Positions 26,775-36,726 are shown, counted from the stretch's first letter. The stretch: 64,000 nucleotides of DNA from Brevibacterium sediminis (GCF_013623905.1 NZ_JABKDD010000004.1:124001-188000), one strand, 5' to 3'. Made by a program: numbers and translations. The notes: generated by a model from the letters alone, not told the origin.

Positions 26775-28165
26775 CAGCGTGCTCCGATCTCGGTGAGGGT
26801 GGGGTACAGGGGGTGGTCGTTCGCCAGTCGGGTGACGCGTTCGCTCAGTTCGGCGATGGTCTCCGGGCTGGCTCCGTTCTCGTCCGTGCCGGCCTTGAGC
26901 ACCTCGGCGATGATGTCGGCCGCCTCGGCGAATGCTTCGCTGCCGAATCCGCGGCTGGCGAGCGCCGGGGTGCCGATCCGCAGACCGGAGGTGACCATCG
27001 GTGGTCGGGGGTCGTCGGGGACGGCGTTGCGGTTGACGGTGATGCCGATCTGAGCGAGCAGATCTTCGGCCTGGGCTCCGTCGAGAGTCGAGTTGCGCAG
27101 ATCGACGAGGACGAGGTGGACGTCGGTGCCGCCGGTGAGGACGGAGATTCCGCGTTCGGCGACATCGCCGTCGGTCAGGCGGCGGGCGAGTTCGCCGGCC
27201 CCGGCCAGGGTCCGCTTCTGCTTGTCAACGAAGGTGTCGGTGGCGGCCAAGCCGAAGGCCACTGCCTTGCCGGCGATGACGTGCTCGAGGGGTCCGCCCT
27301 GCTGTCCGGGGAAGACGGCGGAGTTGATCTTCTTCGCGATGTCCGCGTCATTGGTGAGGATGATGCCGCCTCGGGGGCCGCCGAGGGTCTTGTGCGTCGT
27401 CGACGACACGACGTGGGCGTGCGGGACCGGTGAGGGGTGGAGTCCGGCGGCGACGAGTCCGGCGAAGTGGGCCATGTCGACCATGAGGTAGGCACCGACC
27501 GAGTCGGCGATGCGGCGGAACTCGGCGAAGTCGAGCTGCCGGGTGTAGGCCGACCAGCCTGCGACGATGAGCTTCGGCTGGTGCTCGTGAGCGAGGCGTT
27601 CGACCTCGGCCATGTCGACGCGTCCAGTCTCGGCATCGAGACCGTAGGGGACGATCGAGTAGAGGCGGCCGGAGAAGTTGATCTTCATTCCGTGGGTGAG
27701 GTGGCCGCCGTGGGCGAGGTTGAGTCCGAGGACGGTGTCGCCGGGACGGATGAGTGCGTGCATGACCGAGGCGTTGGCCTGGGCGCCGGAGTGCGGCTGG
27801 ACGTTTGCGTACTCGGCACCGAAGAGTGCCTTGACGCGGTCGATGGCGATGCGTTCGATCTCGTCGACGTGTTCGCAGCCGCCGTAGTAGCGGCGGCCCG
27901 GGTAGCCCTCGGCGTACTTGTTCGTGAGCACCGACCCTTGAGCTTCCATGACGGCCGAGGCGGTGTGGTTCTCCGAGGCGATCATCTCCAGGCCCTCGCG
28001 CTGCCGGGCCAGTTCGGCGTCGATGAATCCGGCGATCTGCGGATCGAGTTCAGCGATCGAGGTGCTCAGTTCGACGGGTTCACGGCTGGGGAAGGTCCCA
28101 GCGGAAGCGCTTGTCGGGGCACTGGCCGTGCCGGCTTCGGCAGGATTGGCGAGTTGCTCTGTCAT
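26774..28165 (-). CDS. glyA: Serine hydroxymethyltransferase
   Basis: 463 residues from ATG 28165, with AAGGAG 4-8 nt upstream. A ~35-residue Ala/Ser/Thr-rich leader precedes the PLP fold-type I enzyme: [40 protein letters not shown], and the PLP Lys in [20 protein letters not shown]. It joins glycine from sarcosine oxidase with methylene-THF to give serine. It is probably a second, pathway-specific copy, since a housekeeping glyA is normally encoded elsewhere; that copy is not visible here. It is the first gene of the operon, and its promoter carries an operator shared with the transporter at 29163. Confidence 0.96.
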   Translation of the reverse strand: MTEQLANPAEAGTASAPTSASAGTFPSREPVELSTSIAELDPQIAGFIDAELARQREGLEMIASENHTASAVMEAQGSVLTNKYAEGYPGRRYYGGCEHVDEIERIAIDRVKALFGAEYANVQPHSGAQANASVMHALIRPGDTVLGLNLAHGGHLTHGMKINFSGRLYSIVPYGLDAETGRVDMAEVERLAHEHQPKLIVAGWSAYTRQLDFAEFRRIADSVGAYLMVDMAHFAGLVAAGLHPSPVPHAHVVSSTTHKTLGGPRGGIILTNDADIAKKINSAVFPGQQGGPLEHVIAGKAVAFGLAATDTFVDKQKRTLAGAGELARRLTDGDVAERGISVLTGGTDVHLVLVDLRNSTLDGAQAEDLLAQIGITVNRNAVPDDPRPPMVTSGLRIGTPALASRGFGSEAFAEAADIIAEVLKAGTDENGASPETIAELSERVTRLANDHPLYPTLTEIGAR

Positions 28166-28210
28166 GGATCTCCTTCGACCTGTCGCGATCGGCCTTTCCC
28201 AGCTGATCGG

Positions 28211-28225
28211 CAACTAATATATCAG
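28211..28225. promoter_or_regulatory. Operator upstream of the glyA-sox operon
   Basis: CAACTAATATATCAG matches CAACTGATATATC read on the minus strand from 29112, in front of the YkvI-like transporter. Extended by 4 nt (AT-C), 16 of 19 positions agree. The sites flank the GntR gene on both sides. On the glyA side it overlaps a TATATT -10-like hexamer, which would fit repression. Confidence 0.6.
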
Positions 28226-28301
28226 ATGCTTTCCTGTAGTGTAGGCAGAGAATTCCAGCCGATGCAATACGTTTGCCGCAGAGATTATGAAGGGGCTTCT
28301 C

Positions 28302-28964
28302 ATGAGCACATCCGCCGACGCGACGTCACCGACGACGTCCTTGGCGAATCGCGCCTATGAGATCCTCCGCCACCGTCTCATCATGCTCGACATCGCCCCT
28401 GGCGATCCGATCAACGAGGCGGCCCTCAGCGCCGAGCTCGAGGTCGGCCGCACGCCGATCCGCGAGGCCCTCAAGCGACTCGAGCGCGATCACCTCGTCG
28501 TGTCGTATCCGCGGCGCGGCACCTTCGCCACGAATGTCGACCTCACCGATCTGTCGACGATCTCCGAGATGCGCGAAGCACTCGAGCCCATCGCCGCCCG
28601 GCGTGCGGCACGCAACCTCACCCCGGAGCGGCGCGCGGATTTCACGGCCTCGATCGCCGACCTCAAGGCACTCGAATCGACCGACGAGCAGCGCACGCTA
28701 ATGGAACGCGACCTCGACGTCCACCGCCTCATCTACAGCTCAGTGGACAATCCGCACCTGTCGGAGACGCTGATCCGCCTCGACGACCTGGCCACTCGCA
28801 TCTGGTGCCTCGTCATCCCGGGGATTCCGGATCTCGTCACCCACATCCGCGAGCACATCGATCTGCTCGAGGCCATCCTCGACGGCGACGAGGAGACTGT
28901 CGCCGCCCGCGCCGCCGAGCACGTCCGCGAATTCGACAAGACCGTCCGCACCACCCTGCGCTGA
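28302..28964 (+). CDS. GntR-family regulator (FCD), likely controlling the sarcosine genes
   Basis: 220 residues from ATG 28302, chosen over 28287 because AAGGGG lies 8 nt upstream. Winged helix: LANRAYEILRHRLIMLDIAP, LSAELEVGRTPIREALKRLE, SYPRRGTFATNV. FCD effector helices follow, with ISEMREALEPIAARRAARNL and the metal-site type DLDVHRLIYSSVDNPHLSET. It is divergent from glyA and upstream of the transporter gene. Identical-type boxes at 28211 and 29100 make it the obvious regulator of both. The ligand may be sarcosine, glycine or a related metabolite (inference). Confidence 0.88.
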   Translation: MSTSADATSPTTSLANRAYEILRHRLIMLDIAPGDPINEAALSAELEVGRTPIREALKRLERDHLVVSYPRRGTFATNVDLTDLSTISEMREALEPIAARRAARNLTPERRADFTASIADLKALESTDEQRTLMERDLDVHRLIYSSVDNPHLSETLIRLDDLATRIWCLVIPGIPDLVTHIREHIDLLEAILDGDEETVAARAAEHVREFDKTVRTTLR

Positions 28965-29065
28965 GTCCCCGCTTCACCCGCACGCAGTCCCAGACCCCAC
29001 TGGAAACCAGCCGCCCAGAGCCGCACCAACAACGGCGCCGCTGCTGAACCTCGACCGCCATTGAC

Positions 29066-29112
29066 GTGATCACATTCACACGCTAACGTGCATGAATGTG
29101 ATATATCAGTTG
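29066..29112. promoter_or_regulatory. Composite operator upstream of the YkvI-like transporter
   Basis: Three overlapping signals: GTGATCAC (29066-29073), the inverted repeat ATCACATTCA / TGAATGTGAT (29069-29078 and 29093-29102), and GATATATCAGTTG (29100-29112), which repeats the glyA-operon operator in inverse orientation. The start codon is 51 nt downstream. Confidence 0.55.
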
Positions 29113-29162
29113 TCGACCTGACTCCGTCGACCACCTCATTCCCTCAACGACGAAGGACTTCC

Positions 29163-30284
29163 ATGGCTGAGACCTCCACTGCCACCCATCTGGCCACGAC
29201 CGAGAAGACCAGCATTCTGCGGGTCATCACCTATGCCGGGGCAATCATCGCGTTCCTCATCGGCTCGGGCTTCGCCACCGGTCAAGAGATCCTCCAGTAC
29301 TACGCGTCCTACGGCTTCTGGGGCGTCTTCGGCACCGGTCTTCTGGTGCTCGTGCTCATCTCCTACGTCGCCGTCGAGCTCTTCCTCACGGGCAGGCGGG
29401 AGCAGTTCGAGAAACCCTCACGCGTCTTCTACTACTACGGCGGAAAGTACCTCGGCACGTTCTTCGACTACTTCTCGATCCTCTTCGTCTTCCTGTCCTT
29501 CACCGTGATGATCGCCGGTGCCGGCGCGGTCTTCGAGGAGCATTACGGACTGTCGAAGTTCATCGGCGGGATCGCCCTGGCCGCTGCCGTCTGCGCCACC
29601 GTGTGGTTCGGGCTGACGAGCCTCGTCGACGTCATCGGCAAGATCGGCCCGGTCATCGTCGTCGTCGCGATCGCCCTCGGCGTCTACGGCATCATGCGCG
29701 ACCCCGCAGGCGTCTCCACCGGAGTTGAGATCCTGCCGAGCCTCGACGTCACTCAGGCGTCGTCGAACTGGTTCCTCTCAGGGCTGTCCTATGTCGGATT
29801 CTGCATGCTCTGGCTCGCAGCATTCCTCGCCGCCCTCGGCAAGACCGTGAAGAACCGGCGCGAGGCCACGGCCGGCGGCTTCGTCGGAGGCATTGCCTTC
29901 TCCCTGGCCTGCATGGTCGTCGGACTCGGGCTGCTGGCCAACATCGGCGAGGTCTTCGACGCCGAGATCCCGATGCTCGTTCTCGCCAGCAGCCTCGGAC
30001 CGTGGATCGGGGCGCTCATCTCCGTGATGATCCTCGCCGGAATCTACACGACCGCGATTCCGCTGCTGTGGACGGTGTCATCGCGCTTCTTCGACGACAA
30101 GACGAAGAAGTTCAAGTACGTGACAATCGCCCTCGCCTTTCTCGGCACGATCATCGGCCTCGTCCTGCCGTTCTCGCAGATGGTCAACATCGTCTACGTC
30201 ATCAACGGCTACGTCGGCATCGTCCTCCTGGCGCTGATGATCGTCCGCACGATCCGCCACGTGGCCACCCACGGCAGGGTCTGA
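29163..30284 (+). CDS. YkvI-family membrane transporter
   Basis: 373 residues from ATG 29163 (GAAGGA upstream). About ten hydrophobic helices. The first carries the unwound-helix motif of LeuT-fold transporters: AFLIGSGFATGQEILQYYAS. Others include VFLSFTVMIAGAGAVFEEHY and WLAAFLAALGKTVKNRREAT. YkvI-like proteins are uncharacterised relatives of amino-acid and betaine carriers. The operator shared with glyA-sox and its position beside the GntR gene suggest import of sarcosine, dimethylglycine, betaine or glycine. This assignment is contextual. Confidence 0.75.
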   Translation: MAETSTATHLATTEKTSILRVITYAGAIIAFLIGSGFATGQEILQYYASYGFWGVFGTGLLVLVLISYVAVELFLTGRREQFEKPSRVFYYYGGKYLGTFFDYFSILFVFLSFTVMIAGAGAVFEEHYGLSKFIGGIALAAAVCATVWFGLTSLVDVIGKIGPVIVVVAIALGVYGIMRDPAGVSTGVEILPSLDVTQASSNWFLSGLSYVGFCMLWLAAFLAALGKTVKNRREATAGGFVGGIAFSLACMVVGLGLLANIGEVFDAEIPMLVLASSLGPWIGALISVMILAGIYTTAIPLLWTVSSRFFDDKTKKFKYVTIALAFLGTIIGLVLPFSQMVNIVYVINGYVGIVLLALMIVRTIRHVATHGRV

Positions 30285-30327
30285 GCCGGAACATTCCCCT
30301 CGCCGAGGCGGCCCGATCCGTCCACGA

Positions 30328-30366
30328 GAAAGGCCCTGTCGGACCGAATGTCCGACAGGGCCTTTC
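30328..30366. terminator. Perfect hairpin terminator
   Basis: Arms 30328-30344 and 30350-30366 (17 nt, GAAAGGCCCTGTCGGAC and its exact complement) with a CGAAT loop lie between the convergent transporter and cytochrome genes. A copy of CCGAGGCGG (30303-30311) sits just before it. Confidence 0.9.
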
Positions 30367-30399
30367 GCTGTCAATCGCCGCGCGTCTGGGCTGATAGCG

Positions 30400-32991
30400 C
30401 TACCTGCTCGACACCCGTCCGAAGAGATTCGCGATCGGGGCGAGCAGCAGCGGCCTGGCCGCGAACCAACCGGCCACGACCACGACCATCGCGATGAGGA
30501 ACCAGACGAGTCCGGCCCAACCGAGCATCTCGGTTCCCGCGAACATGTAGCCGAGGTTGTGCCGCAGTCCGGTCGTGAACACGAGGAACACGTGGACGAG
30601 GATGAAGAACACGAAGAACAGCATCGTCGGGAAGTGGATCGCCCGTGCCAGCGGCGCCGGGTAGATCTTGTTCAGCGTCGAAGCGTTCTTCGGCCACCAT
30701 TCGCTCATCCGCACACCCGTGATCGCGGCCAGCGGAGCGGCGATGAACACGATGATGAAGTACATCAGCTGCTGGAGAGCGTTGTAGTTGACCCATGCAT
30801 CTTCCATCGGCCATTCCATCGTTCCGTACTGCAGCGCCGCCGACAGCGCGTTGGGGAACACTTCCCAACTGGTCGGCACGATGCGCGCCCAGTGCCCGGA
30901 GACGAAGAGCAGCACGACGAAGACCACACCATTGGCCAGCCACAGCAGATCGAGACTCGTGTGCAGCCAGAGGTTGATGCTGATCTTCTTCCCACCCTTC
31001 TTCGGGGTGTAGAACGCCGGCGGCTTCTGCTGATGACGCACCTGCAGACCCGAACGGATGATGAGCACCATGAAGAAGATGTTGAGGAAGTGCGTCCACC
31101 GCACCCAGCCCGGGAAGCCGGGCTCGACGAATTCCGGGATGTGGTATTCGCCCGGGTAGCGTTCGAGGAACTCCGGCACGCCCGGCAGGGTCGTGACACC
31201 GCGCGCGGCGAGGATGAGGATCCCGGCCACGACGATGAGTCCGCCGAGTCCCAGTCCGACGAGCTTGGACCACTGTCCCAGCGACTTCGAACCGATCATG
31301 ACCGGTTCCTTCTTCGCTGCAGGCTTCGCCGAGGCGGTGCTGCCTGAACTCGACGATGTGGCCTTCGCAGCCGGTGCCGTCTTCGCGGCCGGCTTGTCCG
31401 CGGTGCGAGCCGCAGCCTTGTCGTCCGACTTCGCTGCGGGCTTGGCCATCGGCTTGCGCTGGGCAGGCTTGTCCGCGGTCTTCGCCGCAGGCTTAGCCAT
31501 CGGCTTGCGCTGGGCCGGCTTCTTCTCGGCTTCGTCGGATTTCTTCTCCGACGCCGAGGCGGCTCCCGCTGCTGCGGCACCTGCACCGGCAGCGGCTCCC
31601 GCACCTGCGGCTGCCGCGCCGGCACCGACACCGCCGATTCCGGTGCGTCGGCCCTGGGGCTTCTTCTCACCGGACTCGTCAGCTGCAGCCGGCTTCGCAT
31701 CCGGCTTCGTCTCGGCCGGCGCCTGCGCTTCGTCGGCAGATTCGGCACCCGTCGACGTGGCGCCGGCGGCCTTCTCTTCAGCCGGAGCCGAAGCGGCGGC
31801 CGAGCCTGTGGCAGGTTTGGCAGCGTGTGCCGGAGCAAAGCCTTCCGGCGGCCAGGGGTCTCCCCCGGCGGTGCGGGGAAGTCCGCGGCGCAACGGTACA
31901 TCGGAGAGTTCTCCGGAGCCCGAGCCGTTCGCGGCTGCTGCAGCCACACCGGCACCGGCAACGCCAGCACCAGCTGCGGCGGCCGCCGCAGGAGCAGCGG
32001 ACGAGGATTCAGACGTGGAATCGGCTGACGTTTCAGCCGAAGCGGTTTCGGCAGAGTCGACCTGAGCTGCGGATTCCTCCGCAGTGCTCTCGGCAGGAGC
32101 GGATGCAGCTGCTGCCGGTGCAGAAGCGCCAGCCGAGCCGCCTGCGGCCTTGGCCCCGGCGGGCGCGAAGCCTTCCGGCGGCCAGGGCTCTCCACCGGCA
32201 ACACGCGGCAGACCGCGACGCAGCGGAACCTCGGCGGTAGGAGCCGATTCGGCAGCGGGAGCATCGGCGACGGCAGCGCCGGCAGCCTCTCCGGCACCAG
32301 CCGTCGCGGCAGCGGCAGCCGGGGCAGCCGAGGACTGTTCGTCCGATTCAGCGGGCGCCGCGTCCTCGGTCGAATCCTCGACAGCGACATCCTCTTCGAC
32401 TGCAGTCTCTTCCGGAGCCGACGGTTCAGCGGACGCAACGGGAGCAGCTGAGGCACCGGTGGCCTTCACTCCTGCAGGAGCAAGACCTTCCGGCGGCCAG
32501 GGCTCTCCACCCTCGACGCGCGGCAGGCCGCGGCGCAGAGGCACTTCGGCCGCAGGAGCGGCGTCGGCCTCAGGCTCACCGGCAGGAGTCGAGTCAGCCG
32601 ACTCACCCGCGTCATCGGCACCGGCTGCGGCAACACCCGCAGCACCAGCGGCGACACCGGCAGCGCCGACGCCCGCCGCAACAGCAGCACCCGACGACGA
32701 TTCGTCAGCCGATTCATCGACCGATTCCTCAGCGGCGTCCTCAACGGAGTCCTCAGTTGGCTCCTCCGCTTCAGCGGAAGCCTCTGCCCCCGTCGACTCC
32801 TCGGCGTCGGTCACATCGGACTCGGCCGCCTCGGCGGGGGAACCTTCATCCAGTTCCTCCGTCTCGGCAGTCTCCGGCAGCCACGACGCGCCCTCTTCCA
32901 AAGGTTCGCCGATGGTGCCCTCCGGGGGCCAGGGGTCTCCGCCTTCGACCCGGGGCAGACCCGAGCGCAGCGAACTGGAATAGGTTGCCAT
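30400..32991 (-). CDS. Cytochrome b561-like membrane protein with long repeat-bearing disordered N-terminus
   Basis: 863 residues. Residues ~570-863 are a cytochrome b domain with 5-6 membrane spans and paired His candidates for two hemes: [31 protein letters not shown] and [12 protein letters not shown]. It resembles the gamma subunits of formate dehydrogenase and hydrogenase. Residues 1-~570 are Ala/Glu/Ser/Pro-rich and presumably disordered. They carry four copies of a (L)[17 protein letters not shown] motif (near 8-25, 150-168, 255-272, 363-381), then a Lys/Pro/Ala stretch ([11 protein letters not shown] twice, near 500-560) beside the membrane. The start codon lies 1 nt after the etfA stop, so it is co-transcribed with etfBA. 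A role in passing electrons from reduced ETF to quinone is inferred; no named family was recognised for the repeat motif. Confidence 0.85.
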   Translation of the reverse strand: MATYSSSLRSGLPRVEGGDPWPPEGTIGEPLEEGASWLPETAETEELDEGSPAEAAESDVTDAEESTGAEASAEAEEPTEDSVEDAAEESVDESADESSSGAAVAAGVGAAGVAAGAAGVAAAGADDAGESADSTPAGEPEADAAPAAEVPLRRGLPRVEGGEPWPPEGLAPAGVKATGASAAPVASAEPSAPEETAVEEDVAVEDSTEDAAPAESDEQSSAAPAAAAATAGAGEAAGAAVADAPAAESAPTAEVPLRRGLPRVAGGEPWPPEGFAPAGAKAAGGSAGASAPAAAASAPAESTAEESAAQVDSAETASAETSADSTSESSSAAPAAAAAAGAGVAGAGVAAAAANGSGSGELSDVPLRRGLPRTAGGDPWPPEGFAPAHAAKPATGSAAASAPAEEKAAGATSTGAESADEAQAPAETKPDAKPAAADESGEKKPQGRRTGIGGVGAGAAAAGAGAAAGAGAAAAGAASASEKKSDEAEKKPAQRKPMAKPAAKTADKPAQRKPMAKPAAKSDDKAAARTADKPAAKTAPAAKATSSSSGSTASAKPAAKKEPVMIGSKSLGQWSKLVGLGLGGLIVVAGILILAARGVTTLPGVPEFLERYPGEYHIPEFVEPGFPGWVRWTHFLNIFFMVLIIRSGLQVRHQQKPPAFYTPKKGGKKISINLWLHTSLDLLWLANGVVFVVLLFVSGHWARIVPTSWEVFPNALSAALQYGTMEWPMEDAWVNYNALQQLMYFIIVFIAAPLAAITGVRMSEWWPKNASTLNKIYPAPLARAIHFPTMLFFVFFILVHVFLVFTTGLRHNLGYMFAGTEMLGWAGLVWFLIAMVVVVAGWFAARPLLLAPIANLFGRVSSR

Positions 32992-32992
32992 A

Positions 32993-33970
32993 TCAGGACT
33001 TGTTCTCGTTCAGTGATTCGATGGCCTGGGGAACGACCTTGAACAGGTCGCCGACGACGCCGAAATCGGCGATGTCGAAGATCGGGGCTTCGGCGTCCTT
33101 GTTGACCGCGACGATGGTCTTCGAGGTCTGCATACCGGCCTTGTGCTGGATCGCGCCGGAGATGCCGAGAGCCACGTAGAGCTGCGGGGACACCGACACA
33201 CCGGTCTGGCCGACCTGGTGCGACTGGGCGATGTAACCGGCATCGACGGCCGCACGGGAGGCACCGACGGCAGCGCCGAGGGTGTCGGCGAATTCGCCGA
33301 CGAGCTCGAAGGACTCCTCCGAACCGACGCCGCGACCACCGGAGACGACCTTCTGCGCGCCGCGCAGCTCTGGACGCGAGGAGGTTTCGACGACGGCTTC
33401 GAACGAGTCGATCGCGGCCGAGCGCTTGCCGGAATCGGCGACCTCGAGGGCCTGCGTGTTCGCTGACTGCGCTTCTGCGCGAGCCTCGATCGAGCCCAGG
33501 CGCACGGTGACGATGGGGGCACCGAAGGTCGGGGCCGAGGAGGCGGTGTAGCCGCCGCCGTAGACGGAGTGGTTGGCCACGATGCCCTCGGAGTCGCGTT
33601 CGAGTCCGGTGGCGTCGGCGGACACGGCCGATCCGCTGCGCACGGCGTAGCGACCGGCGATGTCACGACCGTCGAGAGTATTGGGCACGAGAACAGCGTC
33701 GGGAGCGGTGAGCTCCGCGGCTGCGGCCACGGCGTCGACGGCCGCGGTGCCGAGGTTGCCCTCGGTGGCTGCGGCGGTCAGGGTCGCCACGGCGCCGAGT
33801 TCGGCGGCCTTGTCGGCAGCGGCGTCGGCGCTGCCGGCGGCGAGCACGAGGGCGACGGGTGAGCCGATCTCAGCGGCACCGCCGAGCAGTTCGGCGGCCG
33901 GCTTCTCCAGCTGGCCTTCGGCATCGGCGGTGAGGACGACGAGAATGGAGTCCTGCGGGAATTCTGACAT
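32993..33970 (-). CDS. etfA: Electron transfer flavoprotein, alpha subunit
   Basis: 325 residues. The C-terminal FAD domain is clear: [59 protein letters not shown] and [23 protein letters not shown] accepts electrons from acyl-CoA dehydrogenases and N-methyl-amine dehydrogenases and passes them to the membrane. It is 11 nt downstream of etfB and 1 nt upstream of the cytochrome b gene. No ETF:quinone oxidoreductase of either known type is in the window. Confidence 0.96.
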   Translation of the reverse strand: MSEFPQDSILVVLTADAEGQLEKPAAELLGGAAEIGSPVALVLAAGSADAAADKAAELGAVATLTAAATEGNLGTAAVDAVAAAAELTAPDAVLVPNTLDGRDIAGRYAVRSGSAVSADATGLERDSEGIVANHSVYGGGYTASSAPTFGAPIVTVRLGSIEARAEAQSANTQALEVADSGKRSAAIDSFEAVVETSSRPELRGAQKVVSGGRGVGSEESFELVGEFADTLGAAVGASRAAVDAGYIAQSHQVGQTGVSVSPQLYVALGISGAIQHKAGMQTSKTIVAVNKDAEAPIFDIADFGVVGDLFKVVPQAIESLNENKS

Positions 33971-33981
33971 GACGATTCTCC

Positions 33982-34758
33982 TTAGGCCAGACGGTTCTTG
34001 GTGAGGTATTCGGCGAGTTCGACTCCGCCATTGCCTTCGTCGACGACCTTCTCGCCGGCTTCGCGCGGCGGCTTCTCGGCGACGGTGACCATGATCGAGC
34101 GGGCCACGGACTGGTCCTCGGCGTCGATGTCGAGATCGGACAGGCTGATGACCTCGAAGGGCTTCTTCTTCGCTGCCATGATGCCCTTGAAGTTCGGGAA
34201 TCGGGCCTCGGGAAGCGCCTCGGTGATGGAGATGACGGCGGGCAGTTCGGCCGAGACCTGCTGCTTGCCGCCTTCGACCGCGCGGGTGCCGGAGACCTTG
34301 CCGTCGGTCAGTTCGACGGTCGTCAGGCCGGTCACGTGCGGGTAGTCGAGGTGCTCGGCGAGCATCGCCGGCATCATGCCGCCGTTGCCGTCGGTGGAGA
34401 CGTTGCCGGTCACGACGAGGTCGAACTCACCGCGGCGCAGAGCGGCGGCGAGCACCTCGGCGGTCAGCCCGAGATCCGCACCGGCCAAACCTTCATCGGC
34501 CACGTGCACGGCATTGTCGGCACCCATGGCCAGACCCTTGCGGATCGTCGCGGTCGCGGTATCGGGCGCCATCGAGATGACGGTCACCTCGGTGTCGCCG
34601 TCGGAGTCCTTCTGCGTCAGGGCGACCTCGAGGGCACGCTCACCGATCTCATCGAGGACGGCTTCCGAGGCGCCGCGATCGGCGAGCCCGGTTTCCAAGT
34701 TCAACTTGCGGTCGCCGTACGTATCCGGGACCTCTTTGACCAACACCGCGATCTTCAA
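33982..34758 (-). CDS. etfB: Electron transfer flavoprotein, beta subunit
   Basis: 258 residues, starting at a TTG (34758) with AAGGAG 6 nt upstream. Hallmarks: [60 protein letters not shown] and [20 protein letters not shown], where the AMP-binding and dehydrogenase-recognition regions lie. First gene of etfB-etfA-cytochrome b. A 16-nt hairpin (34797-34812) sits close to the likely 5' end of its mRNA. Confidence 0.96.
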   Translation of the reverse strand: MKIAVLVKEVPDTYGDRKLNLETGLADRGASEAVLDEIGERALEVALTQKDSDGDTEVTVISMAPDTATATIRKGLAMGADNAVHVADEGLAGADLGLTAEVLAAALRRGEFDLVVTGNVSTDGNGGMMPAMLAEHLDYPHVTGLTTVELTDGKVSGTRAVEGGKQQVSAELPAVISITEALPEARFPNFKGIMAAKKKPFEVISLSDLDIDAEDQSVARSIMVTVAEKPPREAGEKVVDEGNGGVELAEYLTKNRLA

Positions 34759-34796
34759 GGATGACTCCTTAGGTTCGTGAAGCAGTTCCAGCTGCG

Positions 34797-34812
34797 TGAG
34801 ACTTTCGTCTCA
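34797..34812 (-). promoter_or_regulatory. Leader hairpin and -10-like box upstream of etfB
   Basis: On the minus strand TGAGAC-GAAA-GTCTCA forms a 6-bp stem with a GNRA-type tetraloop, directly after TAGATTAT, a plausible -10. It would lie at or near the 5' end of the etf mRNA, 39 nt before the TTG start. Confidence 0.4.
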
Positions 34813-35177
34813 TAATCTACAGGTGGCTGATTTCCGTCCGTTGACCGGGTCCGGGTTAGAACCGATCATGTCCATCACCCATGGTACGTGGTAGGCACCA
34901 CAGATATCTCCGTTACTGTACGAACGATCGACAGAATTTGTCCAGTGCGTCGGACTCTGTAACCTCGTGCACTTCCCCCACCGAGGTGGTCCCCCTGTCG
35001 TCGACGTCGGGACCTCGACGCGGGGTCGTCCCATCGCCGAGGCGGGGCCCTAGAATGGGACGCAGACCGACCAGTCCTGCCGGTGGCCATCGCCGCCCCT
35101 CCGTGCGAGTGCATCCGGGCAGGCTGGACGCAGAGGTCGCAGGCAAGACGCAGACATCAATGGTGAAGGAGCGCCCC
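34813..35177. other. Gene-free divergent region between etfB and the Lrp-like gene
   Basis: No credible coding region. It contains GTCC-N8-GGAC (34938-34953), a CCGAGGCGG copy (35038-35046) and the AAGGAG ribosome site for the Lrp-like gene. Nothing else is recognised. Confidence 0.5.
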
Positions 35178-35633
35178 GTGGCATTCGACCTCGACGACAT
35201 CGACCGCAGCATCATCGCCGCCCTCGTCGAGGACTCGCGCCTGAGCGTGCGCCAGTTGGCCGAACGCGTCCACATCTCCCGCTCCGCCGCGCATAAGCGC
35301 TTCACCACCCTCATCGAATCGGGTGCGATCAGGAAATTCACCGCCGAGGTGGACCGCGAGGCCCTCGGCATGACCGTGACTGCGGTCGTCGTCGTCAAGA
35401 TCGGCGAGCGCCCCTGGCCGCAGGTCCGTGACGACCTGGCAGCACTCCCCTTCGTCGAGAAGGTTCAAGCCGTCAGCGGGGACATCGACGCCTTGGTGAC
35501 GGTCAACGCCCCGGACAACACCGCACTGTCGCAGGTGATCCTCCGCCGCATCCACGAAGTCCCGGGCGTCGTGTCCTCCCGCTCGCTCCTCATCCTCGAT
35601 GAGGCCGAGGGCCACAGGCCGGGCGCCGGCTGA
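35178..35633 (+). CDS. Lrp/AsnC-family transcriptional regulator
   Basis: 151 residues from GTG 35178 (AAGGAG 6 nt upstream). HTH: IDRSIIAALVEDSRLSVRQL, AERVHISRSAAHKRFTTLI. The RAM ligand-binding domain has TAVVVVKIGERPWPQVRDDL, VEKVQAVSGDIDALVTVNAP and LRRIHEVPGVVSSRSLLIL. These octameric regulators respond to amino acids. It is divergent from etfB and converges on the siderophore lipoprotein gene with only 10 nt between stops. Control of the etf operon is plausible from position. Confidence 0.9.
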   Translation: MAFDLDDIDRSIIAALVEDSRLSVRQLAERVHISRSAAHKRFTTLIESGAIRKFTAEVDREALGMTVTAVVVVKIGERPWPQVRDDLAALPFVEKVQAVSGDIDALVTVNAPDNTALSQVILRRIHEVPGVVSSRSLLILDEAEGHRPGAG

Positions 35634-35643
35634 GTAGTGCGGC

Positions 35644-36657
35644 TCAGTCCTTCTGGTATTCGGTGATGGCTTTCTCGGCAAGGTCGAGACCGTAATCCGC
35701 GTCGGCGTATCCGGCGATTGTGGCTTTGCCGATCGGATAGACGTGTCCGGCCCGGACAGCCGGGAGGTCTTTGAACACAGCCGAGTCCATGAGCGCCTTC
35801 GTCAACGAGTCATAGTCGCCGCGCAGGTCCGAGTTGACGAAGATGATGTCGGCATCGGACAGACTGCGGTCGAGGACTTCCAGCGAGATCTGAGCTTCGG
35901 GCTCGACGGTCCCTGACTTATTGCCTCCCTGTTCGGCCTTGCCGTACTTCTTCACCATGGCGTCCTCGTCGGCCGACCAATCGAACCCGAGTGGGGACAG
36001 AATCGTGCCGAGCATGTTCTCACTGCCCCACAGATATGCCGAGTTCTCCTCGAAGGAGGACACCACTCCGATCGTGGTACCCTCGGTGACCTCGGAATGC
36101 TTTTCGCCGAGCTGCTTCTGCCGAGCAGTGAATTCTCTGTCGAGTTCGTCGAGCTGATCGGTCTTGTTGACGGCGTCTGCGACTTCCCCAACACGCTGCT
36201 GCCAATTCGCGCGGTCTCCGCCGCGCAGGGTGAACTGGTAGACGGGTGCGATCTCCTCGAGCTGCTCGATCATCTCCGGTTCGAAGATGTTCGGGGACAG
36301 GATGAGGTCGGGTTCGGCCTCGGCGAGCTTCTCGAGGTCCGGCTCCTGCTGACTGACTGTGGGGATCCCCTCGAGTTCATCGAGCCACTCCTCGGGCACG
36401 GCCGGATCCTGGTACTCGCCCTGCGCCACGGGAGGCGCGTCAAGATCCATGAGGGTCTCGGTGGCGGCGTAGTGCAGTGTCGCGACGGCCTTCGGAGCCG
36501 CGGGCACTTCGACCTCCGCGCCGGTCGCATCGGTGACGGTGCGCGTCTCGGAGGCAGCGCCCTGGTTTGCTTCCTCACTGCCGCCTGCGCATCCGGCGAG
36601 GAGAGCGAGGCCGGTGGCTCCGGCGATGGCAGCAGCGGTCAGGCGCGTCAATGACAT
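35644..36657 (-). CDS. Iron-siderophore ABC transporter substrate-binding lipoprotein
   Basis: 337 residues. Signal peptide with lipobox LALLAGC (lipid-bearing Cys near 23). A FepB/FhuD-type fold follows: RTVTDATGAEVEVPAAPKAV, LAEAEPDLILSPNIFEPEMI, and VFKDLPAVRAGHVYPIGKAT. It captures ferric siderophore at the outer face of the membrane. AAGGACA precedes the ATG. It lies 69 nt downstream of the siderophore-interacting protein fusion on the same strand, so the iron box at 38736 probably governs both. No permease or ATPase genes accompany it here. Confidence 0.9.
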   Translation of the reverse strand: MSLTRLTAAAIAGATGLALLAGCAGGSEEANQGAASETRTVTDATGAEVEVPAAPKAVATLHYAATETLMDLDAPPVAQGEYQDPAVPEEWLDELEGIPTVSQQEPDLEKLAEAEPDLILSPNIFEPEMIEQLEEIAPVYQFTLRGGDRANWQQRVGEVADAVNKTDQLDELDREFTARQKQLGEKHSEVTEGTTIGVVSSFEENSAYLWGSENMLGTILSPLGFDWSADEDAMVKKYGKAEQGGNKSGTVEPEAQISLEVLDRSLSDADIIFVNSDLRGDYDSLTKALMDSAVFKDLPAVRAGHVYPIGKATIAGYADADYGLDLAEKAITEYQKD

Positions 36658-36726
36658 ACGTTTGTCCTTATTCTTCTTTGATCTGGTGAACGTCCGGGTG
36701 AGGCGGCCAGGCCCCGGAGAGGCAGT

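Noticed and set aside
28166..28301. Possible glycine riboswitch before glyA
   Set aside because: The region is only ~135 nt, AT-rich around the operator, and lacks the paired aptamer helices; the GntR boxes explain regulation better.
31300..32990. Repeats in the cytochrome b gene as possible CRISPR or transposon repeats
   Set aside because: The repeats are in frame, differ at synonymous positions, and encode a conserved protein motif, so they are protein repeats.
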